Assembly (NCBI GenBank): GCA_017506865.1
Contig: JAFCMP010000053.1
Location: 310,001-374,000 of the forward strand
Direction: 5' to 3'
DNA from: Tribonema minus
Lineage: Eukaryota > Sar > Xanthophyceae > Tribonematales > Tribonemataceae
DNA length: 64,000 nucleotides
The translations under genes were made by a program, and so were the position numbers. Below the pieces are notes generated by a model. It had not been told where the DNA came from. It saw only the letters and a list, made by a program, of their open reading frames with translations, and ran no database searches. Below, piece after piece: positions 12,301 through 22,700 of this stretch (positions are counted from its first letter, which is position 1; every line of letters begins with the position of its first letter).

Positions 12301-15300
12301 CGCAGTGTGCAGCGCACGTCGCGAATATGGCCGCTGTGGCCTCCGCCCGCTGAGCTTAACGCCAACCTCAACCCTACATTAAAACAGTGCAGCGCGCAGC
12401 GCTCAGCGCTTGCCTGTGCGTGATGAGCACCGGCCCGCGCTGCACGAGACTCGGGTCGCGCTTCGCCTTGGCCTTGCGCTTCTGCTGCGGCGGCGCCGCC
12501 GCCGCCGCAGCTGCCCCTTCCGGCGCCGCCCCTGCTGTCACAGGGGCAGCGGCCGCCGCCGGCACGGGGGCTTCTATCGGTACCAGGCTGATCTCCGCAT
12601 CCTGCATGCGGTGGGGCACGCGCGCGTTCTTGTGTTGGCGCAACAGCAACAGCGCCTGGTCACTCAGTGGGCATGAGTTGACTATGAGGAGCGGGGCTCA
12701 GTGTCAGCGCGCTGCAGCTCCCAGTTGAGGTGGGAGGTGTGCACTCAGGTGCTGTTGATACAACGCATCTCAGTACGCCGCCACGGGGGCTTCTATCGGT
12801 ACCGGCTGATTTCCGCATCCTGCATGTGCGGGGGGCACGCGCACGTCGTTGCGTCAGCACAACAGCAAGAACTCCAGGAATGCATGGATGTGAATGACGG
12901 TAGGCTATCTCAGCAATCTTAGGGTGAGGGTGAGCGGGGCGAGCGCCATGTGTTGTTGCGATGGCGCAACGGCAACAGCGTTGGGCACGTAGTGGGCATG
13001 GTTGACTGCACAGAGTGGTGCTCCGTGTCAGCACGTCGGCAGCAGCTTCCGGTCGGGGTTGAGGTGCAGGATTGAATTGAGGTTGACTTCGGCACCCTGC
13101 CTGCAAGCTGCCGGGACGCGATGTTTGGGTTGGCGCAACAGCAAAGACACCAGGCAGCTGTGGATTCGAGATAGGGTACGGAGCGTGTCGGCCGCAGGAC
13201 ACGGTGACTGTGAGGCTGACGTCTGCTGATTGCCGCACGCGGGGGTGTGTGGTTGGCGCAGCAGCAACACCACCAGGCATACGGCAACGTTGGATGACAT
13301 CCAGGGATGGCGTTAGGGTTAGCGAAGGCCGCTGCTTGCGGTCACACCATCAGGGTTACAGGGGTTGAGGTTGGGCTGATTTCGGCACCCTGCGTGCAGA
13401 TTGCCACGCGCACGTCGTTGCGATGGTGCGACGATCACGCAAAGCATGGGCTCGAATGACACTGCCAATGAATGCAAGATTGAGACAACAGGTTGGAGGG
13501 GTCGGGGTTAGGGGCCGGGTGTGAGACGGGGGTCAGGGTTAGGGTTAGGGTCAGCTGCAGCAGCGGTCTTGGGACGGTGCAACGATCGGGCAAAGCGTGG
13601 ACTTGAATGACAATAAAAGTACAAGGGTATGTTGGGTCAAGTCTCAAAATCAGGGTTGGGGTCAGGGGTGGGTTCGGGTTGGGGCTTGCGGCAGCTGCAT
13701 CAGCGCGCTCAGGGTAAAAGTTGGCTTGGCATGCTGGTCAGGGCTAGGGTTGGGGCTAGAGCTTGGGGCGGTGTTGCGTTTAGGCTTTCAAGGTGGGGCT
13801 CGGCTAGGGTCAGCGGTAGGGCACATCCTGCTTAGGGTTGAAGTTAGGGTTAGGGTTTCACCTGCACCGCCACGCCCGCGAGCCCCTCTATTCGCGGGTC
13901 GCGGATGGTGAACGTGAACAGGCTCGGCACCGGCGGCGAGATGGTGTGGCCCAACTGCTCTGCCCACTTGTACCCCTCGCGGCTGCGGCAGTGCGGAACA
14001 CGGGGGGGAGGGGGGGGGGGGGGGGGCGTTGATGCACGCAGTTGATAGACATCACCTGGATGGAATCTAATTCTTGACTACGCTAAAGTACGTGTCAGCG
14101 GTTTTGATCACTGTTAAATTTGTCGCTGTATGACTCGCGAACTACTACTTCAAGCTGCTCTGCCAATGTGTACCCCTCGCGGCTGCAGCAGTGCGGAACG
14201 CAGGGGGGGGGGGTGGGGGGGGGCTAGGGTTATGGTCAGGGGGGGGGTGCAGGTCAATGCAGTGGGCAACGGGGGGAAAGGGAAGGAAGGGGGGGGGGGG
14301 GGGGGTCAATGCACGCACATCTGACTAATGCAAATCAGAGCTGTTTGAGTTGTTCACGTTTAGGTGCTCTGCAGCGTATGTCTGTGCTTTTGACGTTCTG
14401 AACCTCGTTGTACTATTCATGGACTAGCAGTGAACCTCCCCCCCCCCCCCCCCCCCCCGCTGACAAGCGACATCACATTCACATGTGATGATCAAGGTTC
14501 TATGTCGCCTGAGACTCCCCAATGCTGCGTCAAAGACTCCTTGTTAATATCAAGTCAGAGGTTTCGCCTGAGTGCAGCAGCACACACCGAATTCGCAAGC
14601 TTAACCTGGGAGCAGCAGCACGCAGCGCATCAGAGCCAACCCCCGCACAAGTCAAGGTTAACGTCCGGGAGCAGCAGCAGCGCGCACCTGCTGCAAGTCG
14701 CCGGCAACACAGGTCAGCACTGCTGAGCGTGTAGAGGCCGCCGCTGCGCGAACACGCCTGCAATGGCCGAGCCTCGCAGCTGATGCATCAGAGCAGAAGC
14801 TACAAGTGCTTCGAGGTATGCACACTTCATAGTGAAGCTGAAAAAACTGAGAAACAGTTCTAAAACCAAATACTCTGGGACCAGATCAACACAGGCGACA
14901 AAAAAAATACTGCACCCAAGAGGAGAATTTATACATCAGCAAACCTACTTTGTGCAGACTATGCAAGTCATAGGTTGTGTCTGTGAGCGCCGCCGCACCT
15001 GCTGCCGGTCGCCAGCAGCACAAAGTCAGCGCTGAGGGTGTAACCGCTGCCGCCGCCGCGCGGCGGCGCTAGCGCCGCGTGCTGCAGCGGCGCGCCGCTG
15101 CTGCCGCTGACAACGTCTATCTCAAAGCCCTGGCCGCACGCGCGCACTGCGCTCACTTTGGCTCCCGTCAGCACGCTGCGCGTACGCACATGCAGACGAT
15201 GCGTATGTTATTGGCATAGAGAGCATATATGCATTCGTCAGTCAGGTACATACATGCGTTGGCTGCGCCTATGAATGCCGATTTTCAGACCAGTTGGAAG

Positions 15301-18300
15301 ACACCATAGTGTCATATACAGGGATGCTGTGTCACGCCACTCCAACTCCAGAGCGTGGTTAGCGCGCCGCCGCCGACCCCGCCGCCGCTGCAGATGGTGA
15401 GCTTGAGGCTTCGGCTCTCGTCACCACGCCGCGCGCGCGTACAGGTACCGGGTAAGTGTGCTGGCAGACTGCTAGCCCTTATACGTGACATACATATATA
15501 TATATGTACAGCAATGCCAGTGCGACTCTGTCCAACGAGCATGGAGAGCACTGCCAGATCCTAACCCTAACCCTAACTGCAAGCTTACCACCGCCAGGCA
15601 GTCTATGATCACAGCCAGGCTTGACCCTGTCGCCGGGAATGCGCGCCTGCCCGCCTCCGTGCTAACTGCCCCTAACCCTAATCCTACCCCTAACCCTGAC
15701 CCTAAACCCTTGAATACTCGTCAGCGCTCCGCTTATGAGTTTGCTTGCACGCTCACACAGTCTGGTCGCGGCGTACTTCAGTCAGACGCTCTGACCCTAA
15801 CTCAGACTCTAACCCTGAGCACTGCGCGCGTCACCCCTGTGCCGCCGTGACGCCGCCATGAAGTAAATTGAAAGATGGTCCGGCTGTGAATGGTGACCGC
15901 ACTTTCTGAATGGCGCCGTCTCGCCGCATTTTTCCGCAGCGTGATCCTCGGGTCAGCACCATGTCCAGTGGAGCGTCACCACGCAGCCTTCAACTACCGT
16001 TTCTGCGCACTCGCCAGCGCTCCGCTGGCGAACTGGCCGCATCGCGCTCTCCGCCCGCAGCCCTCTACAGCGACAGCATACGTGCCTACCCCTCGACGCA
16101 GCACGTGCAGCGGCGCATCACCACCCACAGGGCGTCGCCGTGCCGTGCGCGCCGCCGACGCCGCCAGGCATGCCAATGACGGCCCGGCTGCAACAAAAAC
16201 GCCATTCTGAGCGGCTCTCTCGGCACGTGGTTCCCCGCGCCGCACTTTCTGATTGCACCAGCAGTAATGGAGTTGTAGCGCACCTGACGCGCGCCGCGCG
16301 CGCCGCCCCCCCGAGGCAGTCAATGACCGTCTGGCTGCCAACCAACCATTGTGGCACTTTCTGGGTGGCTCTCTCGAGCGAGCGCTATTAGTGGGCTCGT
16401 AGAAGCGCACCTGACGCCCGCCGCGCGCGCCGCCGCCGCGAGGCAGTCAATGACCGTCTGGCTCGAGTCCGTCACGGGGAACATGCGGCCGTCGGCCTCC
16501 GTCTTGAGGTTGACGCCCCGCTCGCGGAACCACGCCGCCGCGTCGCGCGGCCCGAAGGCAGCGCTCAGGGGCCCCAGCAGCTGCCTGCTGCCGCGCGGGT
16601 AGCCCTGCGCGATCTCGCGCGCCGGCTGGCGCGTCGTACATTGAAGTTGAAGTTTGGCACGCGGTACGTCAACAGCGAACCAGGGTGGAGCGTCAGACAG
16701 TGGGCGGGAGGGGGGGGGGGGATGCAGCATTGTGGAGCGCGTCGAAAGCAACCAGGGCATCCGACGCCAAGGGAGAGTCACAGCAGGGAGTCGGCCGGAC
16801 ATCGGAGCGAGCAAGTTGAAGTTTGTGCGTCAAGACCTGAGTGAGGATGGCGCGTCAGTCAGCGGGGCGGGGGGGGGGGGCGCAGCGGCGTGCAGCGTTT
16901 GGCGCACGTAGCAAGCGGCCGGGGAGTCCGACGCCGATGCGTTGCATCGACAACAACAGGTACCGAGATGCGTTGCATCGACAGCACCTGGGCGCACAAT
17001 GAAGCACAGGGCGGCTACTCGCTCCAGATCGACAGGTGGCAGAGGTCATGACGATGTGGGTGCTGCGCGACGTAGATCTCAAATGCAAGTTCAAATTCAA
17101 GTGCAACTTGCGGCTTTCACGTAGGCTAAACAGCTGATGGAGCGCGACAGCAGGTTCGAATGCAAGTTCAGCTAGGCGCGACAACCTTTTGCAGCTTTGT
17201 ATACGTAGGCTCAAGAGCTGATGGGACGGCAATGTGCGCGCACGCCATCGCTGAGCACCGCCTGGCAAGTTCACATGCAACTTCCAACTGCATACTGCGC
17301 GGTGTGAGCTTGCAGTGCCCACCATGCAGCGCCCAGCGCCTGAAGTGTGTGCGACGTGCCGCTGGACACACTTCAAGCGCTTCTGAAACCCTACTTCAAC
17401 CCTGTTTCTCACCTTGCTCTCGTCGTGCATCACCTGCACGCATGCAGAGCAGGCACCACACGGCAGACGCAGCCAGCGCGATCAGTCACGACCGGCAGCG
17501 GCACAGCAGAGTTCAGAGTTCAGGAGATGAAAAAACCCAGGTCGATGCACACGTCAAGTTGCTCCCAGAGTCTCATGTACCCTTGTGGCACAATGTGTCT
17601 CAAAGCTCAATTGACGATCGCATCCACGAGCATCATGTACCCGCTGTGGCATTGGCCAGGTGCGCGCAGTGCTCAGCGACGAGCACGAGCAGACACAGCG
17701 CTCGTACAGTGCCAAGTGATGCCATCAATATGGTATCGGCGATGTGTGTGAGCAGTGCGAGTGCTGACAACACTTCCTGAGCCGCCTGCAAGGTTCGCAG
17801 CAGAGTGCTGCAGTGTTGGTGGTGCGCGCGCTGCGCCTGCCAAGTCCGTACTTCAAGTGCATACTTCAAGAAGAAGTTTGTTACAGACGAGCGCGACAGC
17901 CGCCGCTGCTGAGCGTCGCGCTGCGGCCACAAGAAAAGTCGGTGTCCAAAAGCCATCGCTTAAACGTATACTTCTAAGACATCCGCAGAAAGCGTATGTG
18001 TCAGCCAGTAGGTGGTTTATAAGCGCGTGGCGCGGCACTCACGTTGCATCTGCCGCCGCCGCTGATCTTCACCTTGCGCAGCGGCGCCGGGCCTGCCTGA
18101 GGCAGCAGCGCATTGCGACCAGCGTACCCCTGGTGAAGCAGTCGTCCGCATGTAGTGATCATGAAGGCACGCGCTTTCGCTGCCTTTCAGCGGATTGCAT
18201 GCAGCAGCCCCGTCTATGGTCGCAGTAGTTCATGCACTGCTGCAATAGCCGTCGCCACTGCCTGCAGAAGACTGCCGCATTGGGTTTGGCGCCGCTATGC

Positions 18301-19104
18301 GCAGCGGCCAGCGGTGCGGAGCTGCGCACTCCGCCGCTTTGGTGACTCACAACGCCGCATGACTGGGCATGAGCGCGAGCACTGCCGCACAATAACAGTG
18401 ATCCTTGGCGTGCTGCTGACGGACGCAGCTGAGGAAGCGCATGGTGCTGTATTGCAGTGCTTGAAGCGTTGAAACTTGACGCAACCGGACAAAGCAATAT
18501 GGCGATGCATTGCGGTTCATGGCGCCGCGCTACAACGTGACTGGACAGGTAGGCACGCCTGGATCAGCGCAACACCGGCCGCAGTGGAGCCTGTCCACTT
18601 GAGTCGCAGCAGCGCAGAACCACAAACGTCACATGAGCGGTCCCACACATGCAGTTCGGGTTCCGCCAACGCACAATCAGTGCGCTTTCTTGCGGGTCCG
18701 CAAGCTGCCTTGTGTCGGTGGGACAGCACATGCAGCGCTTGCGCTTGCGGTGTGGCGGAGCGCGCGGATTTGCTCTTACGCTGCAGTTGCAAACAGTGGT
18801 TGGGGTTCCGCAAGCTGCTTTGCGCTGATGGGGCGGCGCATACAGCAGCGCTTGCGTTTGCGGTTGGGCGTCTCAAGAAGAGATGCTAATGCGCTGCAGT
18901 TGCCAGCAGTGGTGTGAGCACACAAGCAATGCTTGCCTCAAGGATGACGACTTGCAGGCTCTGCCCCCCCGCCACTGCTGCTTCGATGGCTCCGAAGTAG
19001 CCCGCAGCTCCGCCACCAACGACCGCCAGCGTAGACAGAGCACGCGCGTGCTGCAGCCTTCCTGCTGCCACCACCAGCGCCATCGCTGCAAGGCCCGCCT
19101 GCAT
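6347..19104 (-). CDS. HI0933/BaiN-type FAD-dependent oxidoreductase, 12 exons, 492 aa
   Basis: Exons in order: 19104-18937, 18096-18043, 17433-17413, 16625-16411, 15175-14999, 13982-13862, 12601-12414, 11890-11746, 10037-9986, 8879-8725, 7244-7171, 6455-6347. Total 1,479 nt with every phase closing. Residues 28-35 are VVGGGAAG, the dinucleotide (FAD) glycine motif; ISGGGRCN (67-74), GRMFPVTD in exon 4, LLATG in exon 5, GPVLITHSG then [12 protein letters not shown] (exons 7/8), FVTCGGV (exon 10), FAGE at 444-447 and GITGGYNFQ (453-461) are hallmarks of the HI0933 flavoprotein family in the right order. The family binds FAD and probably NAD(P)H; substrates are mostly unproven. Introns 1 and 7 are GC-AG; exon 3 is 21 nt. 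Exon 7 adds an Ala/Pro-rich, basic insert (KRKAKAKR). The N-terminal ~25 residues could be a targeting peptide. Identity is very secure; start codon is the first in-frame Met before the FAD motif. Confidence 0.95.
6625..7130. repeat. dispersed element A, copy 1, flanked by decayed direct repeats
   Basis: Bases about 6815-6960, in the last flavoprotein intron, match the reverse complement of 48690-48535 in the large minus-strand ATPase gene: GAGAGTCTGGGAGAGGCAGC and ATGTGCAGCACT are shared, followed by an internal doublet built on CAGCAAGG. Around it, 6630-6800 and 7020-7125 look like a decayed direct repeat (GAGATGTRTMGTCT, GTTGCTGC, ATTCTGTCTG and CCCACCCATGACTGCA-like blocks). Confidence 0.6.
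7620..7745. repeat. degenerate telomere-type tract
   Basis: Flavoprotein intron sequence rich in CCTAACCC, TTAGGTTTAGG and CCTAACCATAACCCT variants in mixed orientation. It is a decayed interstitial TTAGGG tract. Confidence 0.55.
7993..8660 (-). repeat. four echoes of flavoprotein exon 10 donor edge with telomere-type tracts
   Basis: The exon 10 end (CTTCATGTCGAGGTTCTC on the plus strand) with its donor recurs at about 7993, 8183, 8356 and 8547; the real one is at 8719. Period is about 180 bp. Each copy matches the exon for roughly 45 bases, then runs within about 25 bases into CCCTAA-type repeat and a shared GCGCGCTGCGCCCCAATCTG block. The units were therefore duplicated after the telomere-type tract was present. 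Confidence 0.9.
8920..9450 (-). repeat. three echoes of flavoprotein exon 10 acceptor edge
   Basis: The 5' half of exon 10 with its acceptor (plus-strand ACGCTCAGGTCGCACGCCGC through GTCATGTAGCAAGACTCA) recurs at about 8981-9100, 9172-9285 and 9350-9450, each separated by ATTCATTCATTC microsatellite. Exon 10 therefore has echoes on both sides, from different halves. Confidence 0.9.
9515..9548. repeat. (CCCTAA)n interstitial telomere-type tract
   Basis: About four near-perfect CCCTAA units in flavoprotein intron 9, on the plus strand. Confidence 0.85.
9755..9860 (-). repeat. echo of flavoprotein exon 9
   Basis: TTTTCTCACCTATTYCGG, then CCAGCGCTTTCCA and CTGCTCTAGCGGGCAGTA are shared with the real exon 9 region at 9978-10055, so the whole short exon and both splice sites were copied about 225 bp downstream in gene sense. 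The copy no longer reads cleanly. Confidence 0.8.
10077..10375. repeat. tandem ~125-bp repeat, three copies, in flavoprotein intron 8
   Basis: Units begin at about 10077, 10220 and 10318 and share GACGCCGTGCGCATCTG, GTGCAACAAGAGTATATGCC and AGAAGTGTGCTATTA. The array directly adjoins the acceptor of exon 9. Confidence 0.8.
10858..11612 (-). repeat. six echoes of flavoprotein exon 8 donor edge
   Basis: Plus-strand GCTCACCTTCTGGAAYGCGG followed by CCAGCGCCTCCGCCTC recurs near 10868, 10971, 11118, 11305, 11434 and 11556; the real edge is at 11740. Each copy carries the GTGAGC donor in sense and is separated from the next by ATTCATGAATTCATGA-type sequence. Spacing is about 100-190 bp. Confidence 0.9.
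12025..12094 (-). repeat. echo of flavoprotein exon 8 acceptor edge
   Basis: GGTGGCGCGCACCGAACGCG through CACGCCGCTGCAGCAACA duplicates the acceptor-side start of exon 8 (11838-11900) with few changes. Exon 8 thus has echoes on both flanks. Confidence 0.85.
12780..13440 (-). repeat. about four echoes of flavoprotein exon 7 acceptor edge
   Basis: The real edge near 12565-12655 (GGGGGCTTCTATCGGTACC, CTGATCTCCGCATCCTGCAT, GCGCAACAGCAAC) is repeated with increasing decay near 12782-12870, 13075-13160, 13210-13290 and 13370-13440. Copies keep the CTGCAG-type acceptor and a trailing CAACAGCAA block. Confidence 0.8.
13505..13858. repeat. degenerate TTAGGG tracts before flavoprotein exon 6 donor
   Basis: Repeated GGGTTAGGG, GGGTCAGGG and GGGTTGGGG variants fill flavoprotein intron 6, and the last unit (GTTAGGGTTAGGGTTTCACC) abuts the exon 6 donor at 13861. 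Confidence 0.75.
14150..14205 (-). repeat. echo of flavoprotein exon 6 acceptor edge
   Basis: CTGCTCTGCCAATGTGTACC and CCTCGCGGCTGCAGCAGTGC copy 13955-13998, again followed by a G-run (a C-run on the gene strand). The C-tract was duplicated with the acceptor. Confidence 0.85.
14565..14755 (-). repeat. echoes of flavoprotein exon 5 donor edge
   Basis: 14676-14750 (GCGCACCTGCTGCAAGTCGC, then CAACACAGGTCAGCACTG) is a decayed copy of the exon 5 end at 14993-15060. A more decayed copy may lie at 14570-14650. Confidence 0.65.
15555..15830 (-). repeat. echo of flavoprotein exon 4 bracketed by telomere-type tracts
   Basis: CCTAACCCTAACCCTAAC (15560-15577) is followed by a decayed copy of exon 4 text (CCGCCAGGCAGTCTATGA at 15592, then CGCCTGCCCGCCTCCGT to about 15661), then again CCCTAACCCTAATCCTACCC and further CCCTAA-like units to about 15825. 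Telomere-type sequence therefore lies on both sides of the echo. Confidence 0.7.
16120..16345 (-). repeat. two echoes of flavoprotein exon 4 donor edge
   Basis: GCGCACCTGACGCGCGCC onward and GAGGCAGTCAATGACCGTCT at 16268-16332 duplicate the real exon 4 end at 16405-16462. A more diverged copy is at 16128-16190 (CCGCCAGGCATGCCAATGAC). Confidence 0.8.
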
Positions 19105-19784
19105 TCGCCTGTCGTTGGCTGCAGTGCCAGCAACCAGTCAGTACCATACTCTTGCTGTAAGGCATTGCTTTCAAACTTGTATGTGTCTTGCTTGAGCAAT
19201 CGCGCAGCTGTGCTGGCATGCGAGCCACCAACGAAGCTACGAGCAGAGGCCTTTTTCTGCGGACCGCACGCCACACAATATGGATCATCGCACACCAGGA
19301 ACTCAGTCATCGCACTCTCGAGGAAGCGCGTCACGCAAGCGGCAGAAAGCTTCACGATGTGAACATACTGGGTGGAGTAGAAAGTTTTGTGGAAGATCGC
19401 ATAAGTTGTGCATCAATGTGCGTGTACGATTACGACCTGCCTTAGTTTCCAGCACCAGACCGAAAGACGACCTCGCAGCAGCGAAAGATGCCAGACATTG
19501 CCTTGATTGATCTCAGGGTCCTACTAGTCGCACCAGTCCTCAACTTCAACTTTTCAACTTCCGATGTGTGAATCTCTGTTTCTTTCTTAAGACGTGTTGA
19601 TAGTTTGGTTGCAGCTCGCTCGCGCCAGCCACCGCCAACACAAACCAACCAACATCCAGAGCGTAGCTCCGCCTGCAGAACATCTGTCGGTGGCAACCTT
19701 CTGGGGGTCACCCGGCTGAAAAAAAGCGAGAAAATCCTAAGCGAAAGCTACTAAGAGCCTTTGCATCAAGGCGGCGCTGATAAT
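19105..19784. promoter_or_regulatory. divergent (bidirectional) promoter region
   Basis: The 680 bp between the flavoprotein start (19104, minus) and the CAX start (19785, plus) must hold both promoters and 5' UTRs. It contains several ACTTCAA-type heptamers near 19530-19560 (CTCAACTTCAACTTTTCAAC). I do not see an unambiguous TATA box. A minus-strand frame from 19355 runs into this region but is out of frame with the flavoprotein start. Confidence 0.5.
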
Positions 19785-22700
19785 ATGGCTGAAACAGCAG
19801 CGGCGCAGGCCAAGCAGGCGAAGGTGGTGGCCAGACTGCAGAGCTTACCTGAGCCAAGCAGCAGCCAGGGGTCTATAGCAGCGCGAGCCCTCAGGATGGC
19901 ACACTCGGTCGACGACGACCCGCGCAGGTGACAAGCCATGCGGTATCATGACACCAATTGCAATCACTCAGCATTCAACTGCCTCGCAGGCGCAATTGTA
20001 TCGCGGGTTTTGCTACTGTGTTGCTTTGCTAAGGTCGGGGTCCTCGAGAAGATTCGCCTCGCCCACAGCGTTGTTTTATTGCGCCTGAACTGTGTAGTCT
20101 GTGTAGTGTTGCTGATATAGCTACCGTCTGGTACTGCAAGTGGCACCTGTGCTGTCGGCATTGATTCGAAGACACATTCGAACATCTCCTGCCGATCTTG
20201 CATCTCACATGAGCGTGCCGCTGCACCAACAATCGCGGAGCTTCATTTGTAAATATTGTACTGCTTCTGCTGCTGCTGCCAGCTCTAGTTCCAATGGTGG
20301 CAATGGAATGGGCTCCTCCATGGTGACGGCCTTTGCAGCGACCAAGCTGCTGCGAAGTTTACGCAAAAACAGCAGGTAAACGAGCCCCCCTGCTATTTGC
20401 ATTGAAATTCGAAAGTTTTTAAACCATAGACTCCAAAGTAATAAAGTACAGCAGATAGTTTGTCCGCGCAAACTGCAACTCGATGCGTGCCATCTGCATA
20501 CCGTGCTCAGTCTTGTGCCACTGCTACCTGAGATCTTTGGGATGATCAGCCCACATGTAAACCGGCATGGGTATGGCCGATGAGAGCTGCAGCCACAGGT
20601 GGTTTTCATGCAAGTAAAACTGTCATAGCACTTGCAGGAATAGCGGCACTCCAAGACAACAAGCGCATCATCGCCTCCTGGTGAATTGGGTTGCAGGACT
20701 TTCAGCTCAACAGTGTTTTAAGGCGACAGCCCACACCAGCTGCGACGTGTGTACGACCGCTAAGTGGCCAACGTCGATCATGTAAACTACCACCCGTCAC
20801 TGATCATAACCTTACCAACACTGAGCACCAACGCTCTTAACAACTCCCGATGGCCAAGTACCAAGTATAATGCGGTCCAATTTTAACCACCACCCGCCAC
20901 TGATCATAATCCTACCAACACTGAACACTGAGACCGCAAAGCAGCGCCCGGAAATGCGTTCGGCGCCGCCGGCCCCACTTCTTAAAGCTTGATGTATAAA
21001 GAACTTCAAGGATGCAAGGTGAACATGCGTTTTATTCACAAAACAAATCTCAAACGACGTGGAAGTTGACGCCCAGCGCGCGCGCCTGTCGGGTGTCGAG
21101 GCCGCGGAGCGCTGCCGCGTCGCGACGTTGTGCCGCGCGCAGGCGCGTGCCGGCGGTGCGCACGCGCGCGCCATGCGAGCGCTGACAAGCGTTGTGCGGC
21201 GTTTGCAGCAGCGAGCTCTAGAGTTGAAGCGCCATTCGCGCTGAGGAACGATGCATGAATGAGGCGTGCCTCGGGGCCAGCCAAATTTGCGCAGAAGCAC
21301 CTTGAAACGCAGCGCGCACTGCCTACATGGGACATTTGTATGAGGAGCCATTCACCGTTCAACGCTGCCTTCAACTCGCTGAGGCGTAGGGCATAGCCTA
21401 CACGATGACGCTACACGTGCAATCCTCGCTGCGCGGCGCACTTGTGCCAGGCAAAGCTTCAAATGCATTAGACTTCAAGTGCCGCCCCGCCATCGCTGAT
21501 GTTACCGCCTGCATGAGACTTCAACTTGTCATGCTACATGCTGGCATTGCTCGGTGGCAGCTCGGTGTCCGTGCAGTGGCTGCGCCGACTTCCATGCTAG
21601 ACGGACGACAAGATGGGCAGATAAAACGTCAAGTGAAATTCCAACTTCATCTCTCTGAAGTAACCGAAGCCCAACTGCTTCTATCTCGTGCATCAATCGC
21701 TTTGCATCAGTATCAACACACATGTTGCTCGTTCATCAGCATGTCTCACAGCGGCCGCGGCGGCAGCCTCACTGATGGCGCCAAGGCTTACCAGTCGTTG
21801 GAGAACGTGGAGGAGGCAGACGCAACCTCAAATGATACACCAACTTCAATTGCGACATGACTCAAGTCCAACCGCTGCTCGTCCCTCATGTCAACATGAT
21901 TTCCTTGTACTGGCGTGTTCCACAGCGGCCGCGGCGGCAGCCTCACTGGCGATGGCGGCAAGGGCTACCAGTCGCTGGAGAACGTGGAGGCAGATGCAAC
22001 CTCAAATGATACACCAACTTCAATTGCAACATGAGTCCAACCGCCGCTCTTCTCTCATGCCAACATCTGCTTTCCTGTATTGGCATATCACAGCGGCCGC
22101 GGCGGCAGCCTCACCGGCGACGGCGGCAAGGGCTACCAGTCGCTGGAGAACGTGGAGGAGGGGGGCGGGGGCGCGGAGGAGGAGGTGGAGCCGTATACCG
22201 CTGGCGGCGATCTGGCAAAAGTCGGCCACATGATAGTGTGAGTTTTTGAATGTTTCATGATGGTGTCAAGCTTTGGACGCTTCATGAAAGTGTACATGGT
22301 CTAGGTTTTTGGATGCTTCAGACACTGTGAGCTTTCGGATTCTTCATGGTAATGTAGGCATTGTGGATGATCCATGGTAGTGTACTGAAGTTTTTGGATG
22401 CTTCGTGGTATTGTAAGTTGTGGGATGCTTCTCGTTCCCTGCCAACGTCCTTGCGCAGTCTGCCGCATGACACTGTCAGTCTCCCGTATTCTGCCAGTGC
22501 ACGTCGAGCAAGAGAGCTGGCACGAACTATAGTGTGGGTCCCGTGGGAGCTCGTCGTTCGCCGCCGCCGGCGGTCTGGTGAAAGTCGGCCACATGATAGT
22601 GTGCGTTGCTGGATGCTTCATGATGGTGTCAAGCTTTCGATGCTGCATGAAAGAGTAGGTTTTGGGATGCTTCAAATACTGTGAGTTTTTGGATGCTTCA

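Noticed and set aside
17150-17170. Possible tRNA T-loop (GGTTCGAATGC)
   Set aside because: No matching acceptor, D or anticodon stems nearby.
18873-19355. 160-codon minus-strand frame overlapping flavoprotein exon 1
   Set aside because: It is in a different frame from the FAD-binding motif; the exon 1 frame is fixed by VVGGGAAG and by splice phase.
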